Of a DNA stretch of 64,000 nucleotides, positions 53,601 to 64,000 are shown one piece after another. A model generated the notes under the pieces. The model made no database searches, had not been told where the DNA came from, and saw only the letters and a list, made by a program, of their open reading frames with translations. The position numbers and the translations under genes were made by a program. Position 1 is the stretch's first letter, and each line of letters begins with the position of its first letter. The stretch comes from Dipylidium caninum (lineage: Eukaryota > Platyhelminthes > Cestoda > Cyclophyllidea > Dipylidiidae), in the NCBI GenBank assembly GCA_017562135.1, contig QEYB01001312.1, forward strand, positions 1,612,001 to 1,676,000, written 5' to 3'.

Positions 53601-56600
53601 AATAACCTCACTCACTTTTATATAATTCCTTACTTTGGGAATTTGAGTGATGCATTACCCAGTCGCGGAGGAGGCTAGCAACTGCGAAGTACTTTAAGGA
53701 AAATCTTGCGCTTATGCTGAGGCTGAATGGTATCCGTTTTATGCAGGCTGTCAAGATAAGAACTCAGGAAGTCGTTACCTCGACGGTCAGTCTTGGATGT
53801 CGAATTCGCGGGCATGTGCCAAATGCTACTGCACCAACGGCACCGCGGATTGTGAGGGCAGCGTTCTCCACTGCCAGTTCTCCTGCCTCCCCGGCCAGAA
53901 GGCGGTCACCACGGCGCACTGCTGCCAGCATAGGTGCATTGGCGAGCGTACGTCCACCTTTCCTATCTCACCTCGCCCGCGAGGAATATATTTGCCGCCG
54001 TTTAGCGGAGACTTTTTCCCAAACCCACATGCAATGGTATTCCCCAAAGTAATCGCCGTATGATGCTCTCGTAGGAACTTTTCCACTCCGTTATTCTCAC
54101 CTCTACTTGGGTGGGACATCCCTGCGAAGGACAGAGGATTCTAATCGGGCTAAAAGAAGCTCTCACGCGCTTGACGAAAACGTGGGATTTTCTTGTAAAT
54201 AGACAGCGCATGCAGACAGGTAACAACGCATTCACCTAACAAGGGCGACGATTGCTTAATCAGGAGTCAAGTTGGAGTCTGAGATATTGTTTCACCTAAT
54301 GCTCAACACTAGTTTTTGGGAACGTCTCAGCGGCTGGGTTGGCAGGCGCCCTGCGATCGCGAAGGGTAACTCACTCCTTTTAGCACTGGCATGTCTTATT
54401 GAAAGACGTTTGGGACGGATTCGTTGGTGCCTGAGAAGCGTCCTGGTGGTGGAAGAAAGGAACACCCCTAAGTGCTATCATGTGGGCGTTTGCCTTGTTT
54501 GTCCCCAAATGATATACTACTGAATCAAAGTGAACCATTTCACGTGTTCGCCGGAGCTAAAATGCCGTCACATAATAGGTCTCCTAGTTTTGCATTTAAA
54601 AAAATATGCTGTAGTAGGAAGACGACTGCAAACTGATGGGCATCGGAGAATTCAACAATCTGCGAGGAAAGCGTCGCCTTTTGACACCTTCTTTCACCCG
54701 ATGGGTTGAATGCATTCGACATGGCCCCGACGGTTACGGGGACTCGTCCTACTTGCCTTCGCCACCGGTGGCGATCCAAAGGGGCTGCAAAAATTTCTTC
54801 CACTTCAAGTGCACACGTAGTAGGACGACGGATTGCGGGGGCCGCACTCGGCGCTGTGGAAGGGAGAGGCTGCTCCTCTCGACGGCGCATTTGTTGCACC
54901 ACCTTCCCAGTGCCCTTAAGAGGTATTCCCACGAGTTCAGGCGAATAAAACCTCCAGCAAAGTCAATGTGACCACACGGGATAGGTGGTTGGGCTTGATT
55001 CCATTTCTGAAGGAGGAGGAAGAGGAGGAGGTTCTCATCGGCTGCACGAAAATTTCTGGCATCAGTGGACTTCGTCATGCGCAGGCAAGGAAAATCGCGC
55101 TAAGTGACATTTGAAAAGGGCACATGGTTTTGACAGTGTTGAGCAATTATTTTTACTTGCGGGAGGGATGGCATCGCTAAAATCTATGGGTTCTGTGGCC
55201 AAAATGTGCGTGTGGCAAATAAATTTTTTAGGAGACATTCACCGTGTCGAATTTACACAGCAAAACCCCACTTCGGTATTGCTAAAAGTGGTGGCAAAGT
55301 TCATGCACAGTTATGATTTTCAGCCCCAATGCTCGAATTTCTCCTTCCCCTCCTTTTGTCACTCTTTTCGTCCGGAGTATCGTGTTCTACTGGGCGGTAG
55401 AGTTTGCGTCGCTTAGTCTTAATGAAACCGAGAATTTAAAACGACTTCCTCTCGTGACTTTCCTTACAGCCTTTTTGCTGTCGCACAATTACGCCGTCAG
55501 GTGTTGTGTCAACAACCGAATTCCGCCGCACTCGACGCAGGTCGGTGGAAGACTTTGGCATGGCATTCGCAGCGCTTTGACGCGACCGAATGCAGGGAGG
55601 TGCTTCGGTACTGCGGGCAGCTACCTTGCGAGCAAAAAAGGGGGTTTCCGAGGCAAAATGGCGATAGGAGGGGGAATGAAACTCCCAGTCACCTAATCAG
55701 TTTCAACTGGTCGCATGCAGCCTCCTTCCGTGCCCATGCTGGCGTACACTCGTGACTCCACAACTCAGACTATTTCCCGGAGGAGGCATAAGTTGAGGGT
55801 GGTAAGACAAGCGAAGTGAACAACACACTCGACGGGGGCTATCTGCTGACGTCTCCACTTCCAGCCTCTGTGGTGGCTACACTTTTGACCTCACCACAGG
55901 GGGTTTCAGGCCATTACGGGGCATTGTATAGCTCTGGTTACCATTGGGACTACACGAAGGCCTAATCCGCCTTAACACTTTGCTCACTTTACCGGTGGGA
56001 ATATCGGCGTGAGTGTCTATCATCGGGCCGGAGCGCACACACACACTTGCGCCTCTACGGAGGGTGTTGTGCGCCACTTAGTCTTACATTTGGTTTACGC
56101 TTAAATTGGAAAAGTGAATCTCATTTTCTTCTCCACTAAATAATGGGCGCCTTATGTTGCCCAAACACCAAAGCGCCACCATCGGATTTGGTTGATAGGT
56201 CACTTTGACAGAAACATGGTGCTTTCGGAGCAGTCGAGAGCTTCAACGTCGTCGAGGTTCTGTCGGCGCCTGTGGCGAATCCGCAGAGGCTCACGGAGTC
56301 GATGTCTGAGGCCGCCCTATCGACAGCCTGATTATCGGAGCGAAAGAAGTGGGTTGGGACAATCACGCCTTTCGACACTAGTATTTAGAACTTAAACATT
56401 CATTGCAGAATGAGAACACCCTCGAACAGTATGGCACGGCAGAATGAGCACTGCAGCGTGGAGCGACGGAGCTTCATATAGCGCCTTTTTGTCCTTGCAG
56501 CCAGTGTCTCGGCGGCGGCCGCGGCGGCGATGGCCTCGTGCACAGCGCCGGCCGGACAACACGGCGATGTGTCCGTGCGGCACCAGCAGTGCGTCGATCA

Positions 56601-59600
56601 GTGGTGCCAGTGCATCAACGGCGACTGGTTCTGCATCGACACTTGCACTCCCCTCGAGGAGCTCCAGTGCCCTCCCGATGAGCGCATTTTCTGGGACCCC
56701 TTTTGCTGCCCCCGGTGCAGAGGTAATTGCTACCTCCTTTCGTTGGCCTATTTATGCATACTCAGAGTAGCTAAGTGCGGAGGAAACCCGCTTCTAAGGC
56801 AAGCCGTCCCTAAAAATGAAGTTATCATCCTCTCCACGTTCATCTGATCGCTAAGCCGTTGGTAATGAAATTGACCCCATCAAGTTGTTGTGAAGTGGCA
56901 ACTTTAACAACCATTTGGTTCACTGATGTGTTAGTCACCTTAATCACCGTGTTTGAAAGAAAGTTCCTCACCTCCCATATTAATTTACATTCCTCTTCCG
57001 GTTAAAGTCCTTTATTTGCATGAACAAATTAATTTATTGCGTAGGAAGGGAGGGGTTTCGAAGGCTAACAGTAGGAGACCCCACTCAGTCGCACCTATGC
57101 TATCCGAACAAAGAATTTCAGTGCAAGAAGCCATAAATTATGGAAGGCGGACGTAGCAGGTGCGGGGAGGCGAGGGCCTGGGCTACCAGATGCAGCGCCC
57201 AGTTCAGAGGCGGAAAGGCGGCAGACTCGCGTTGAGCACTGCGCGCTGCCCCGGTCGGAGCCCGGGGGAGACGGTGGGGCGGAGTGGCTCCGGTACTGCT
57301 TTGCTTGTGGCCTAATGCCGGGGGACTAGGAGCATTCGCGACAATTAATTTCCCAATCATAAATATCAGCTCCCCAACTCCCACCTTATGAGGGCAAAGG
57401 TCACTTTTGAGGATCCATAAGTGATTAACTTTTCCGGACACAGTACGGGCTGATATTAAAGAATCTGCGGGGCAGTTACAGGGGGGCACTTCAGGAAATT
57501 TGCACCTGAATGTTTTCCATGTTCTGCTTCATATTATCGCGAATGTCCTATCCCCCAAATTTGGTTTCTCTGGGCACAAATATTCTCAAACTTTGAGGTT
57601 TCCTACTATTTTATACCGCCGGAAATGGCACACGCTCCGGTTGTTTTGCGCGGACGCAGTGCGTGGAGAGTTACCATTCAAGCCGGATTAATGTGAGAGT
57701 TCGTTTTTCTATAACCACAACTTTCAACTCACTTCCTGGAAATCTGACTTTATTCTGTGGAGGGGAGGGTTTTGCCCGAAGGTGTTTCACGGCGCAGATA
57801 TCAGAATCCCCGGGGGCCATGGTCGACACTGGCGTTTGGTGGGGAAGAGAGCCCTGAAATGTGTATAAGGACGCCATTTGCCCACTCCCCATTGCCATCC
57901 ACCTCCGCATCTCCTATTTCCCCCTCGGGTCCGTGGAGACGGCACTTGGCACGCGGCGGGGCTGCCGCTCTAGCATTCGGAGAAAGATTTTGGTGAGGTT
58001 AATTTTCAAAACACTTACGTCGACCTTCAATCGTGTTGGAGGCGACGGCACGGAAAGCACCATTTGCCTTGAAGACACTTTTTACGGGAGGTGCACCGCG
58101 TGATGACGTCCGTTCTGGGAGGCGATGGTTCAATCCCATAAAAAAGCATCAAACCACATCAAATCATCAGATGCGTCAAATGGAAGTGTTTAAATTTTGT
58201 ATTGTGATGAACGAAGGTGGAAGAGGATTATTTTTAGCAGGAGCTCCATGACTGTAGGCGGTGAAGCTGCACCATAGTGAGGCGGAATTTATTAGTTATC
58301 GCAGGCGTCAAAACCTTACGTCCACAAAATACCGAACTAATTGGCATGAGTTGGAGAGTAGAACGCAAACATTCTTTATGCCTCCTATCATTTGTGTTAA
58401 AGCCGAGGAGAGTTGGCGAAGTTTATCTTAGAGCCAAACATTTCGCACTTATCGCCCACGAGTTTCGGAGGATTCTTATAGCCAAAAGGGGTTTCTTCCT
58501 CCTGCCCCTCCGCCCCCCTGCTTTCCCCCTTCTCTGCTTTTACTCGTACTCGGAAGAAGTGTCATTAATCTCGAAGCCGGGTAAATCCCAACCGTGCGTC
58601 TCTCGTGGTGTTTTGTGTAAACTCCGTCACTGTGGGAATGGTGCGGGTGAGGGCAAATTCGCAAAGCCGTGGAAGGGCGAAGTAGGTGTCTCCAACAATC
58701 TCGTAGAGTTTTTAATCAACAGGCTGTCAAAAGCATTTACCTTAGGGCTGACGAAATTCCACTTTCGCCTTAACTTTAAATTACAAGTGTGGAGGTCTGT
58801 CAGAGAGGGCAGAGTAACTGGCGAGGCGACAATTTTGTTGCCTCGGTGCGAAGGAGGCTAATTGAGGCGAGGACTCGGCACAGCCTAGCTGCGATCGCAC
58901 CCCCCCCTCCAACGTGCGAATTGCTCTGGGTCCAATCGCTGGCACGAGGAATGCCTCCGCCTTTCACACCTCGTCTCATCTCCCACACACCAATTCGTGT
59001 TGAATTTCATTAAAGTGGCATTGTATTTCGAGATTGGTATTTGACACCTTTTGAGGCACATGCAGAAGATGATATTCACTCAGCAAATATGCGACCCCTC
59101 AGGCACTTTGTGGTCTTCTGGTCTCACGCGCCCCCACTGCCCCCCCCCCCCCCCCCGACGCTTCAGTGTCACTTCGGTGTGTTTGTGGAGCAAGAGACTC
59201 CGAATGCACTCCAGTTTCTCCCCACCTGTGTCCCCGTAAGACAGAAAGTGCAGGTCGGGGAAACACCTCAATGTTCACCGACGAAAAAATCACGACTTGC
59301 AAGGATTGTTACTTGGAAGAGGTCGCATCGCATCTGATAGGCAAATATCCCACTGGCAGACAGTTGGGGTATTATTTGGCTGCCTGCCTTCCGATCGCTC
59401 ACTAAACGATTTTCAGGTTCAAAATCGGGTGCATGATCAGAAGGGTTGAGATTCGTCTCCTTCTTCGTTGGTCGAGTGCAATCAACGCCGAGTCTACACC
59501 CTCTCGGCCTATTATGATGCGAATAAGTGATTCTTCTCCGAAGGTTTCGGCATTCTGCCATTTGCGATCGGCGCAATTTAGTGCTCTCCACGCTCATAAC

Positions 59601-62373
59601 CACTTCCCATTCGGAAGAAGCGCTTTTCCATGCAGGACTGGAATTGTAGCCTGTCCATTGAGCCCTTAGGGGATCGGACTGAGGAGGAACTGCCACGACT
59701 GGAAGCGAGGAGGTGTCGCACACGAAGTCAGATGACATACAGGTCCCAGACAGCGAATTTACAGAGAGCGGGGGAGGAGAGAGCGTTGGGCGTAGATGGT
59801 CATGCGATCTGCGAGTTGAGAGGCAAAACACGGGACCACCAAGTGGCTGAAGCACACAAATAACGATGCTCCAACATACAGTTGACATTTGCAGTTAGAA
59901 AGGGTAACTTATGCTGTAAAACATCCGCCGCCAAAGCCTAGAATATAACTTGAACATTAAATTTATGTTACCGTCCTTCCTGCTTCCTTTCTGTTGCGTC
60001 GGGTCACCACGAGGACTCCACGTCCCGACTTTCACGTACAAACAGGTTAATAAAACGTAAAGGTGGTGGCAACGCTGTCCACCCAGTCCTTGCAAGGCAA
60101 CAACCGCCAAGTCACGCCTTGAGGAAGAGAGAAGGGTAATTGGGGATCTGAGGGACCTCCCTTCTCTCCAGTTCTAAATTAGACTGCCGTTTCTCTTGGC
60201 CAGACTCAAGGGCGAGAATAAGGCTTCTTTCGGTGAAAACCAGGTGGGCCGCCAACGAGGTAGGTTGACGTGAATGCGAGCCTGGAGTGCGCACCCTTTT
60301 CGGCCTCCGTGATGCTCACCCTCCACTAGGCGGACTGCGATCCAAGTCGGCGTCCCACTCCGCCGCACGTACCATCGCGGCAGACGTCCACGTTAGGCCT
60401 TTTGTCAGTGCAGACCGTTGAGATATGACCTTGCGCAGCGTATGCGGGGGTAAATTTAGACTATATTAAGATTAAACGACTCCTCCGAAGCTGGACAAGG
60501 CCTCCTCGAGCACCAGTCGCTCGAAATCGCCTGGCCGGAGTGCGTTTGGCGAAGGTCACTCGTCGCTTGCCGGGGGTCGGTGCGAATTTCGCTATGCGAG
60601 GTTCTATGCACGAGGAGGGAATTAGCTGTTAGTCAGTATTTTGGGTCACTTGGACGCCAGCGTCTAAATTTAGTTGATACTTTTCGGCAAAAAAGGCCAC
60701 AACGCGACCTGGCTTTGGTGCACAGGGAGATACTTTACCGAGCGTTTTTAGAAATGCAAATACAAACACAGGCCCGGAGAGGGGAAGGAATTAGCCGCGG
60801 TGAGGACAAATAACAGTGTCCGTTGCCAGTTGCAGCCATCCACCCTCATGGCTCATTTACTTTGGAACGAACTTCTGCGAGGAGGAAAAAACGGAGTAAA
60901 TGGACAACTTCCTGCCTGTCTTCCTATCAGACCTTTTAGCGACGGTTGCATTAGGACGGGGCAAGGTGGGACGAAATTTGTTTCACTGGCCCTTCTCTGC
61001 TGGAAAGCGCGAGTCCCCTTTAGGGCCCCAAGACCACCCGGTGATGTGTCAGGCGCCCTCCGCGGAGAGGAACGCGGATGCAACATTTCCGAAGGAGCCT
61101 GACTATTTACCAGCCCACTTCGCACGTGCACTGCATTTACTTAAGCTAAAAAATAAAGTCTAATTTAGGTAGACAGCAAAGTGGACGTGTAACCTTTCTC
61201 ACAGTTCTTCACCCCTGATAACATTCGTGGTATTTAAATTAAGCAGGTGATAAAATGAAAAGTGGCGTTGAACACTCGCTAATGCATTCACGCTTGACTC
61301 TTCGGCACTCTTATCCTCATTATTTTTTCTTCTTTCTTCTCCTCCTTCTGCCTTTTCTCGTCCTTCTCGTCCTTCTTCTTCGCAGTTCACCTGAAGTGGA
61401 CTCCTGTTGTCAGGATAATGTTTTTGTCACCAGCACTTCCTGAAGTTAAGGGAACTGAACGAGGGTGGAGTGGGAGGGAGAGAGCAAACACGCAATGCTG
61501 TCCTCGTCAGAGCCGCAACTGATAAGGGGGAAAGTGCAGCACTTGAGAAGGAAGGGCAGAGTCCTCCAGCGGTAGGCAGCCGAGGAAAGTGCGCACCCCT
61601 GCGGCATCCAGCAGACGCCTCCTCCGAGGTCCTGACTGTTGCTCGGGTCTGAGAGAGGTGAGGTGGCGACCCATCCATCGGAAGGGAAAATCAGATGGAA
61701 GACACTTAACAGTCCAGGAAATACGGACACTTACATTTTTACATGTGGGCGGTGTAATCTTGGCATCACCGTAGAATTTCCTAACAATTGAGCTATCCGG
61801 AGGGAAAAACCAAAGGTTACGTGGGGAAAGGTGTCGGAGAAGCATTGTGACGGAAACGCCAAAAACGTATATTTTTCTCTTGAGGAAATAAGTTGACAGA
61901 ATCCGCCGACACGATTTTTAGAATGGTAAGACGGTTACACGAAATTGAAGTCGGCGTGGACAAGGCGACTTACCTTTCCCTCTGGGGCCATTAACTAAAA
62001 GGGTGGAGGAGAGATGTTGCTACTACTGGCTAGAAGTTATCTCCATGTGTTTGCTGGGACGAGACAGTTAAAGCAATTTGCCTTTCAGGCACGAAAAGGT
62101 GCACGGTAACGGTGGCGACAATCAACTGGTTGGAGGAGGTGCCGATACGCAAGGGTCTGCCGCGTTTCGTCAGTGTCTTCACGCCCGAAGGTGAGAAGGA
62201 AGTGCTGAACGGGGCCCCGCGATTAGCTGCGTCGGTGTCGGGGACACCGGCAGAGGGTGAGGAAGAAGGCGCTGAAAAGACCTCCGTCATCACCGTTGAA
62301 CCCGCACAGCATCTGGTCACACACGCGGGTCGCTGCGTCTGCACCGACGGCGAACTCAGGTGCTCTCGACCGG
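48148..62373 (+). CDS. secreted VWC-domain protein (chordin/brorin-like), partial, at least 4 exons
   Basis: Probably an extracellular protein; VWC proteins such as chordin, BMPER and brorin bind BMP/TGF-beta ligands, so a similar role is inferred only. Exons: 48148-48598, 53747-53947, 56501-56722, 62089-62373. All joins are phase 1, giving 386 codons and an open end. The start at 48148 is chosen because a signal peptide follows directly (hydrophobic SLLVFMILLCLTS, cleavage near VTC). Exon 1 ends with a Cys cluster (STGCQCSCQSVGS). Exon 2 is one complete ten-Cys VWC (SCQD, YLDGQSW, ACAKCYCTNGTADC, HCCQHRC). Exon 3 is a second (QQCVDQWCQCINGDWFC, DPFCCPRC). Exon 4 starts KRCTVTVATINW and ends RCVCTDGELRCSRP, a third partial VWC. 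The frame is open in-phase up to 47806, with repeat-encoded sequence. Introns are far larger than in the left-half genes. The 3' end probably lies outside the window. Confidence 0.72.
49908..49945. repeat. impure (GT)n microsatellite
   Basis: CTGTGTGTGTGTGTGTATTTGTGTGTAG-type sequence; CA-rich stretches follow near 50005-50035. Confidence 0.8.
50651..50680. repeat. (CT)15 microsatellite
   Basis: An uninterrupted CT dinucleotide run within a longer pyrimidine tract, inside the first VWC-gene intron. Confidence 0.9.
53948..56500 (+). other. 2.6 kb intron of the VWC gene
   Basis: Lies between the two complete VWC exons. A frame at 55540-55640 contains TECREVLRYCGQLPCE with several cysteines after an AG, but I cannot find a matching donor, so it is not called. 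A GGA/AGG-rich run occurs at about 55013-55032. Confidence 0.5.
59140..59156. repeat. C homopolymer, about 17 bases
   Basis: An uninterrupted run of C visible on the plus strand; its exact length is likely unreliable in any assembly. Confidence 0.85.
61320..61383. repeat. polypyrimidine TTC/TCC tract
   Basis: Almost pure pyrimidine on the plus strand with TTCTTC and CGTCCTT subrepeats; the matching minus-strand ORF is Glu/Lys low complexity only. Confidence 0.75.
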
Positions 62374-64000
62374 GTGAGTGCAGAGGCCCAAGGGCGTGGG
62401 GATCCGGCACACACACGCCGAAGGCCTGCTCCACTTTGCAGGGAGCCCATAGACTCTTGGTTGTTGGCAAGCTCGCTCCCACACCATCGCACACACGAGT
62501 TCAGGAGGAGTGGAGGACATCGCTTCTGTCCGTAGGACGGCTGATACTGCACCGCAGATGCCACGCAGGTCGGTCTGCCCCGCCGCCGGGGGAATATCAG
62601 TTACCGGTGGTCGTAGGCGCCCACCCATCGCGTACGACTCCATTTCGTGTGTGCCTGGTCTCGAACATCATATGGGCGTGGACAGGCGGGTCACACCGCC
62701 CAAAAAATCATGCCATCGCCTTCTCCGCCCCTCGCACTCCCGCACGTAGTCAGTTTAGACTGCAAACTGGTGTTCTCCTAATTCGCTTACTCCCTCAGCA
62801 CGCCGTGAACCCAACTTTGCTGACTACTAAAACTACCCGATGGGTTAAAGTTCAACGCTCGGAGCTGGTTTTGTCCCCTTCCTCGTGCGCCATTGGCTGT
62901 CTCTGCTTGTCTTGACTGATGGCGTTGGTGTCCAAGACGCAAACAGCTTTACTTAATAGCTCCCGCGGAGAGGCAGTGTGTACTCTGATTCCAAACGGAG
63001 CCTCGCTCGCCGTTGAGAGGCTTATGATGACCGCGTGGGACACCGCATGGGACACCGTGAGCGACCATTTTGGGCCCCAGCCCCGGCGATTATCCTCAAA
63101 AAACGACACTCGTCTTGATAGTCGCTTCTCCTTGCGGATTTCTTAAATAGGATGCAAAATGCTCCGTTTTAGGTCGGATTGCCAGGCCGCGGTTTTCGTC
63201 TCAATTTTACCCAATTTTAATATTTCGATTGTTACAGTTAAGCCCACTCCAAATTAGGAGGGAAAATGAAAACGTTAAAACACGCCCCTTCATTTAGATT
63301 GTTCCGGAAACTCCGTTACAACTTTTCCTTTTCCGCAGTGAAGCACACAAGTATAAGTTCAAAAGGGAACAGGTTTTGGAGGACAGCAACCAAGCGCATC
63401 ATTTAGTCCTCTTTTGTCCTCTCATTCTCACAGCAGTTGATAGTTTACGTCGGACACGAACGGCTTCCCCGTTCTCCTAACTCCAGCCCGACGCCGCAGC
63501 TACCACGGGTGTTTTTATCGTCCGGACTTGATGAGCACCCTGTGACAGAAGGGGACCGCACGGTCTCACGAAAACTCTGACGCTGAGGCAGACACGCCCG
63601 GCAAATGTGCCCCGCACAAGTGCATCCGCTGCCACGGTTACTTTCCCGTCGGGAGTATTTCGGTGGTCGTGGTGGAATGGCGGAGAAAATCACTCTCACT
63701 GCTGCCACTTAAGTGCCTCACGGTTAAAGCATTTTACCGGAAGATTTCCAACATTTTTCCGCCTTAGTGTCATCTTTCCTTTCCTTTGCATGTCATCAGT
63801 AAGCAGAGGCGAGGAAAACTCGGTCGACTGTCGCGTGTAGCCAAACCGTAGTGACAGGGAAAGCATCGCTTTCCCCGGAGATAGCACCAGTAATCGGCGC
63901 GTCCACTCATCTCCTGCTCTCCTTTGCATTCTGTTATTCTACTAACCTCACTTCCCCCCGAGTGGGGAAACTCGACCCATCCGTGGTAGGCGCTAACTGG
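62374..64000 (+). other. downstream of the last placed VWC exon; intron or 3' end
   Basis: The donor GTGAGTGC at 62374 indicates the gene continues. One possible continuation begins at 63592 (phase 1, GKCAPHKCIRCHGYF) after AG and runs open to TAG at about 63767, but its acceptor lacks a good pyrimidine tract. Nothing else is supported. Confidence 0.4.

Larger units (their letters stand above)
48599..53746 (+). other. 5.1 kb intron of the VWC gene
   Basis: Both flanking exons are phase 1. The intron holds a GT-repeat (49908-49945) and a perfect CT-repeat (50651-50680). ORFs such as 49737-50090 (minus) arise from the simple repeats. No further VWC-like Cys pattern was found. Confidence 0.55.
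56723..62088 (+). other. 5.4 kb intron of the VWC gene
   Basis: GC-rich with a 17-C homopolymer at about 59140-59156 and a T/C-rich TTC tract at 61320-61383. Small ORFs on both strands show no domain. No additional phase-1 Cys-rich exon was convincing. Confidence 0.5.

Noticed and set aside
55540..55755. Cys-containing frame (TECREVLRYCGQLPCE) as an additional VWC exon
   Set aside because: Cys spacing does not match VWC and no donor site follows at the required phase.
59041..59337. Proline-run ORF across the C17 homopolymer
   Set aside because: The homopolymer gives poly-Pro in one frame and poly-Gly opposite; no other coding support.

Overview
This is an intron-rich eukaryotic (metazoan) segment, most likely from a parasitic flatworm and probably a tapeworm. 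The reasoning is as follows. The conserved proteins are animal-type (MRCK/DMPK-family kinase, kinesin light chain, SRCAP/Domino remodeler, UTP23). All introns I could place are GT-AG except one GC-AG. Intron lengths fall into a class of 30-42 nt and a second cluster near 62-77 nt; a two-peak short-intron distribution is, from memory, typical of cestodes. The species cannot be named from sequence alone.

Layout: (1) 1-7.8 kb, minus strand: 5' part (13 exons, 724 codons) of a CDC42-binding MRCK/DMPK-like kinase that runs off the left edge. (2) 10.2-13.1 kb, plus strand: kinesin light chain, divergent from MRCK across a 2.4 kb spacer. It carries two homologous, apparently alternative exons in the TPR domain. 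(3) 16.6-17.8 kb, minus: two-exon UTP23, a ribosome-biogenesis factor. (4) 19.4-20.1 kb, minus: a small two-exon gene of unknown function with a 39-nt intron. (5) 21.3-32.2 kb, minus: a complete 20-exon SRCAP/Domino-type SWI2/SNF2 ATPase of about 2,374 codons once one homopolymer frameshift is allowed for. (6) 32-40.8 kb: no gene I can support. (7) 40.86-41.14 kb, plus: an intronless, isolated histone H4-like gene that has lost nine residues of the central histone-fold helix in two in-frame steps. (8) 41.1-48.1 kb: nothing supported. (9) 48.1 kb to the right edge, plus: a secreted protein with von Willebrand factor C (VWC) domains, its exons separated by introns of 2.5-5.4 kb.

The two halves differ in character. 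The left half (to about 34 kb) is AT-rich with compact genes. The right half is visibly more GC-rich, has many microsatellites and homopolymers, and holds few genes. The genes do not form a pathway. SRCAP (H2A.Z deposition) and a histone H4-like gene are both chromatin-related, but their proximity looks incidental.

Three conserved exons contain single-base frameshifts (two in or next to homopolymers). In otherwise well-preserved genes this points to assembly or base-calling errors at least as much as to real decay. I found no CRISPR, phage, plasmid or tRNA/rRNA features and no recognisable transposase or reverse transcriptase.
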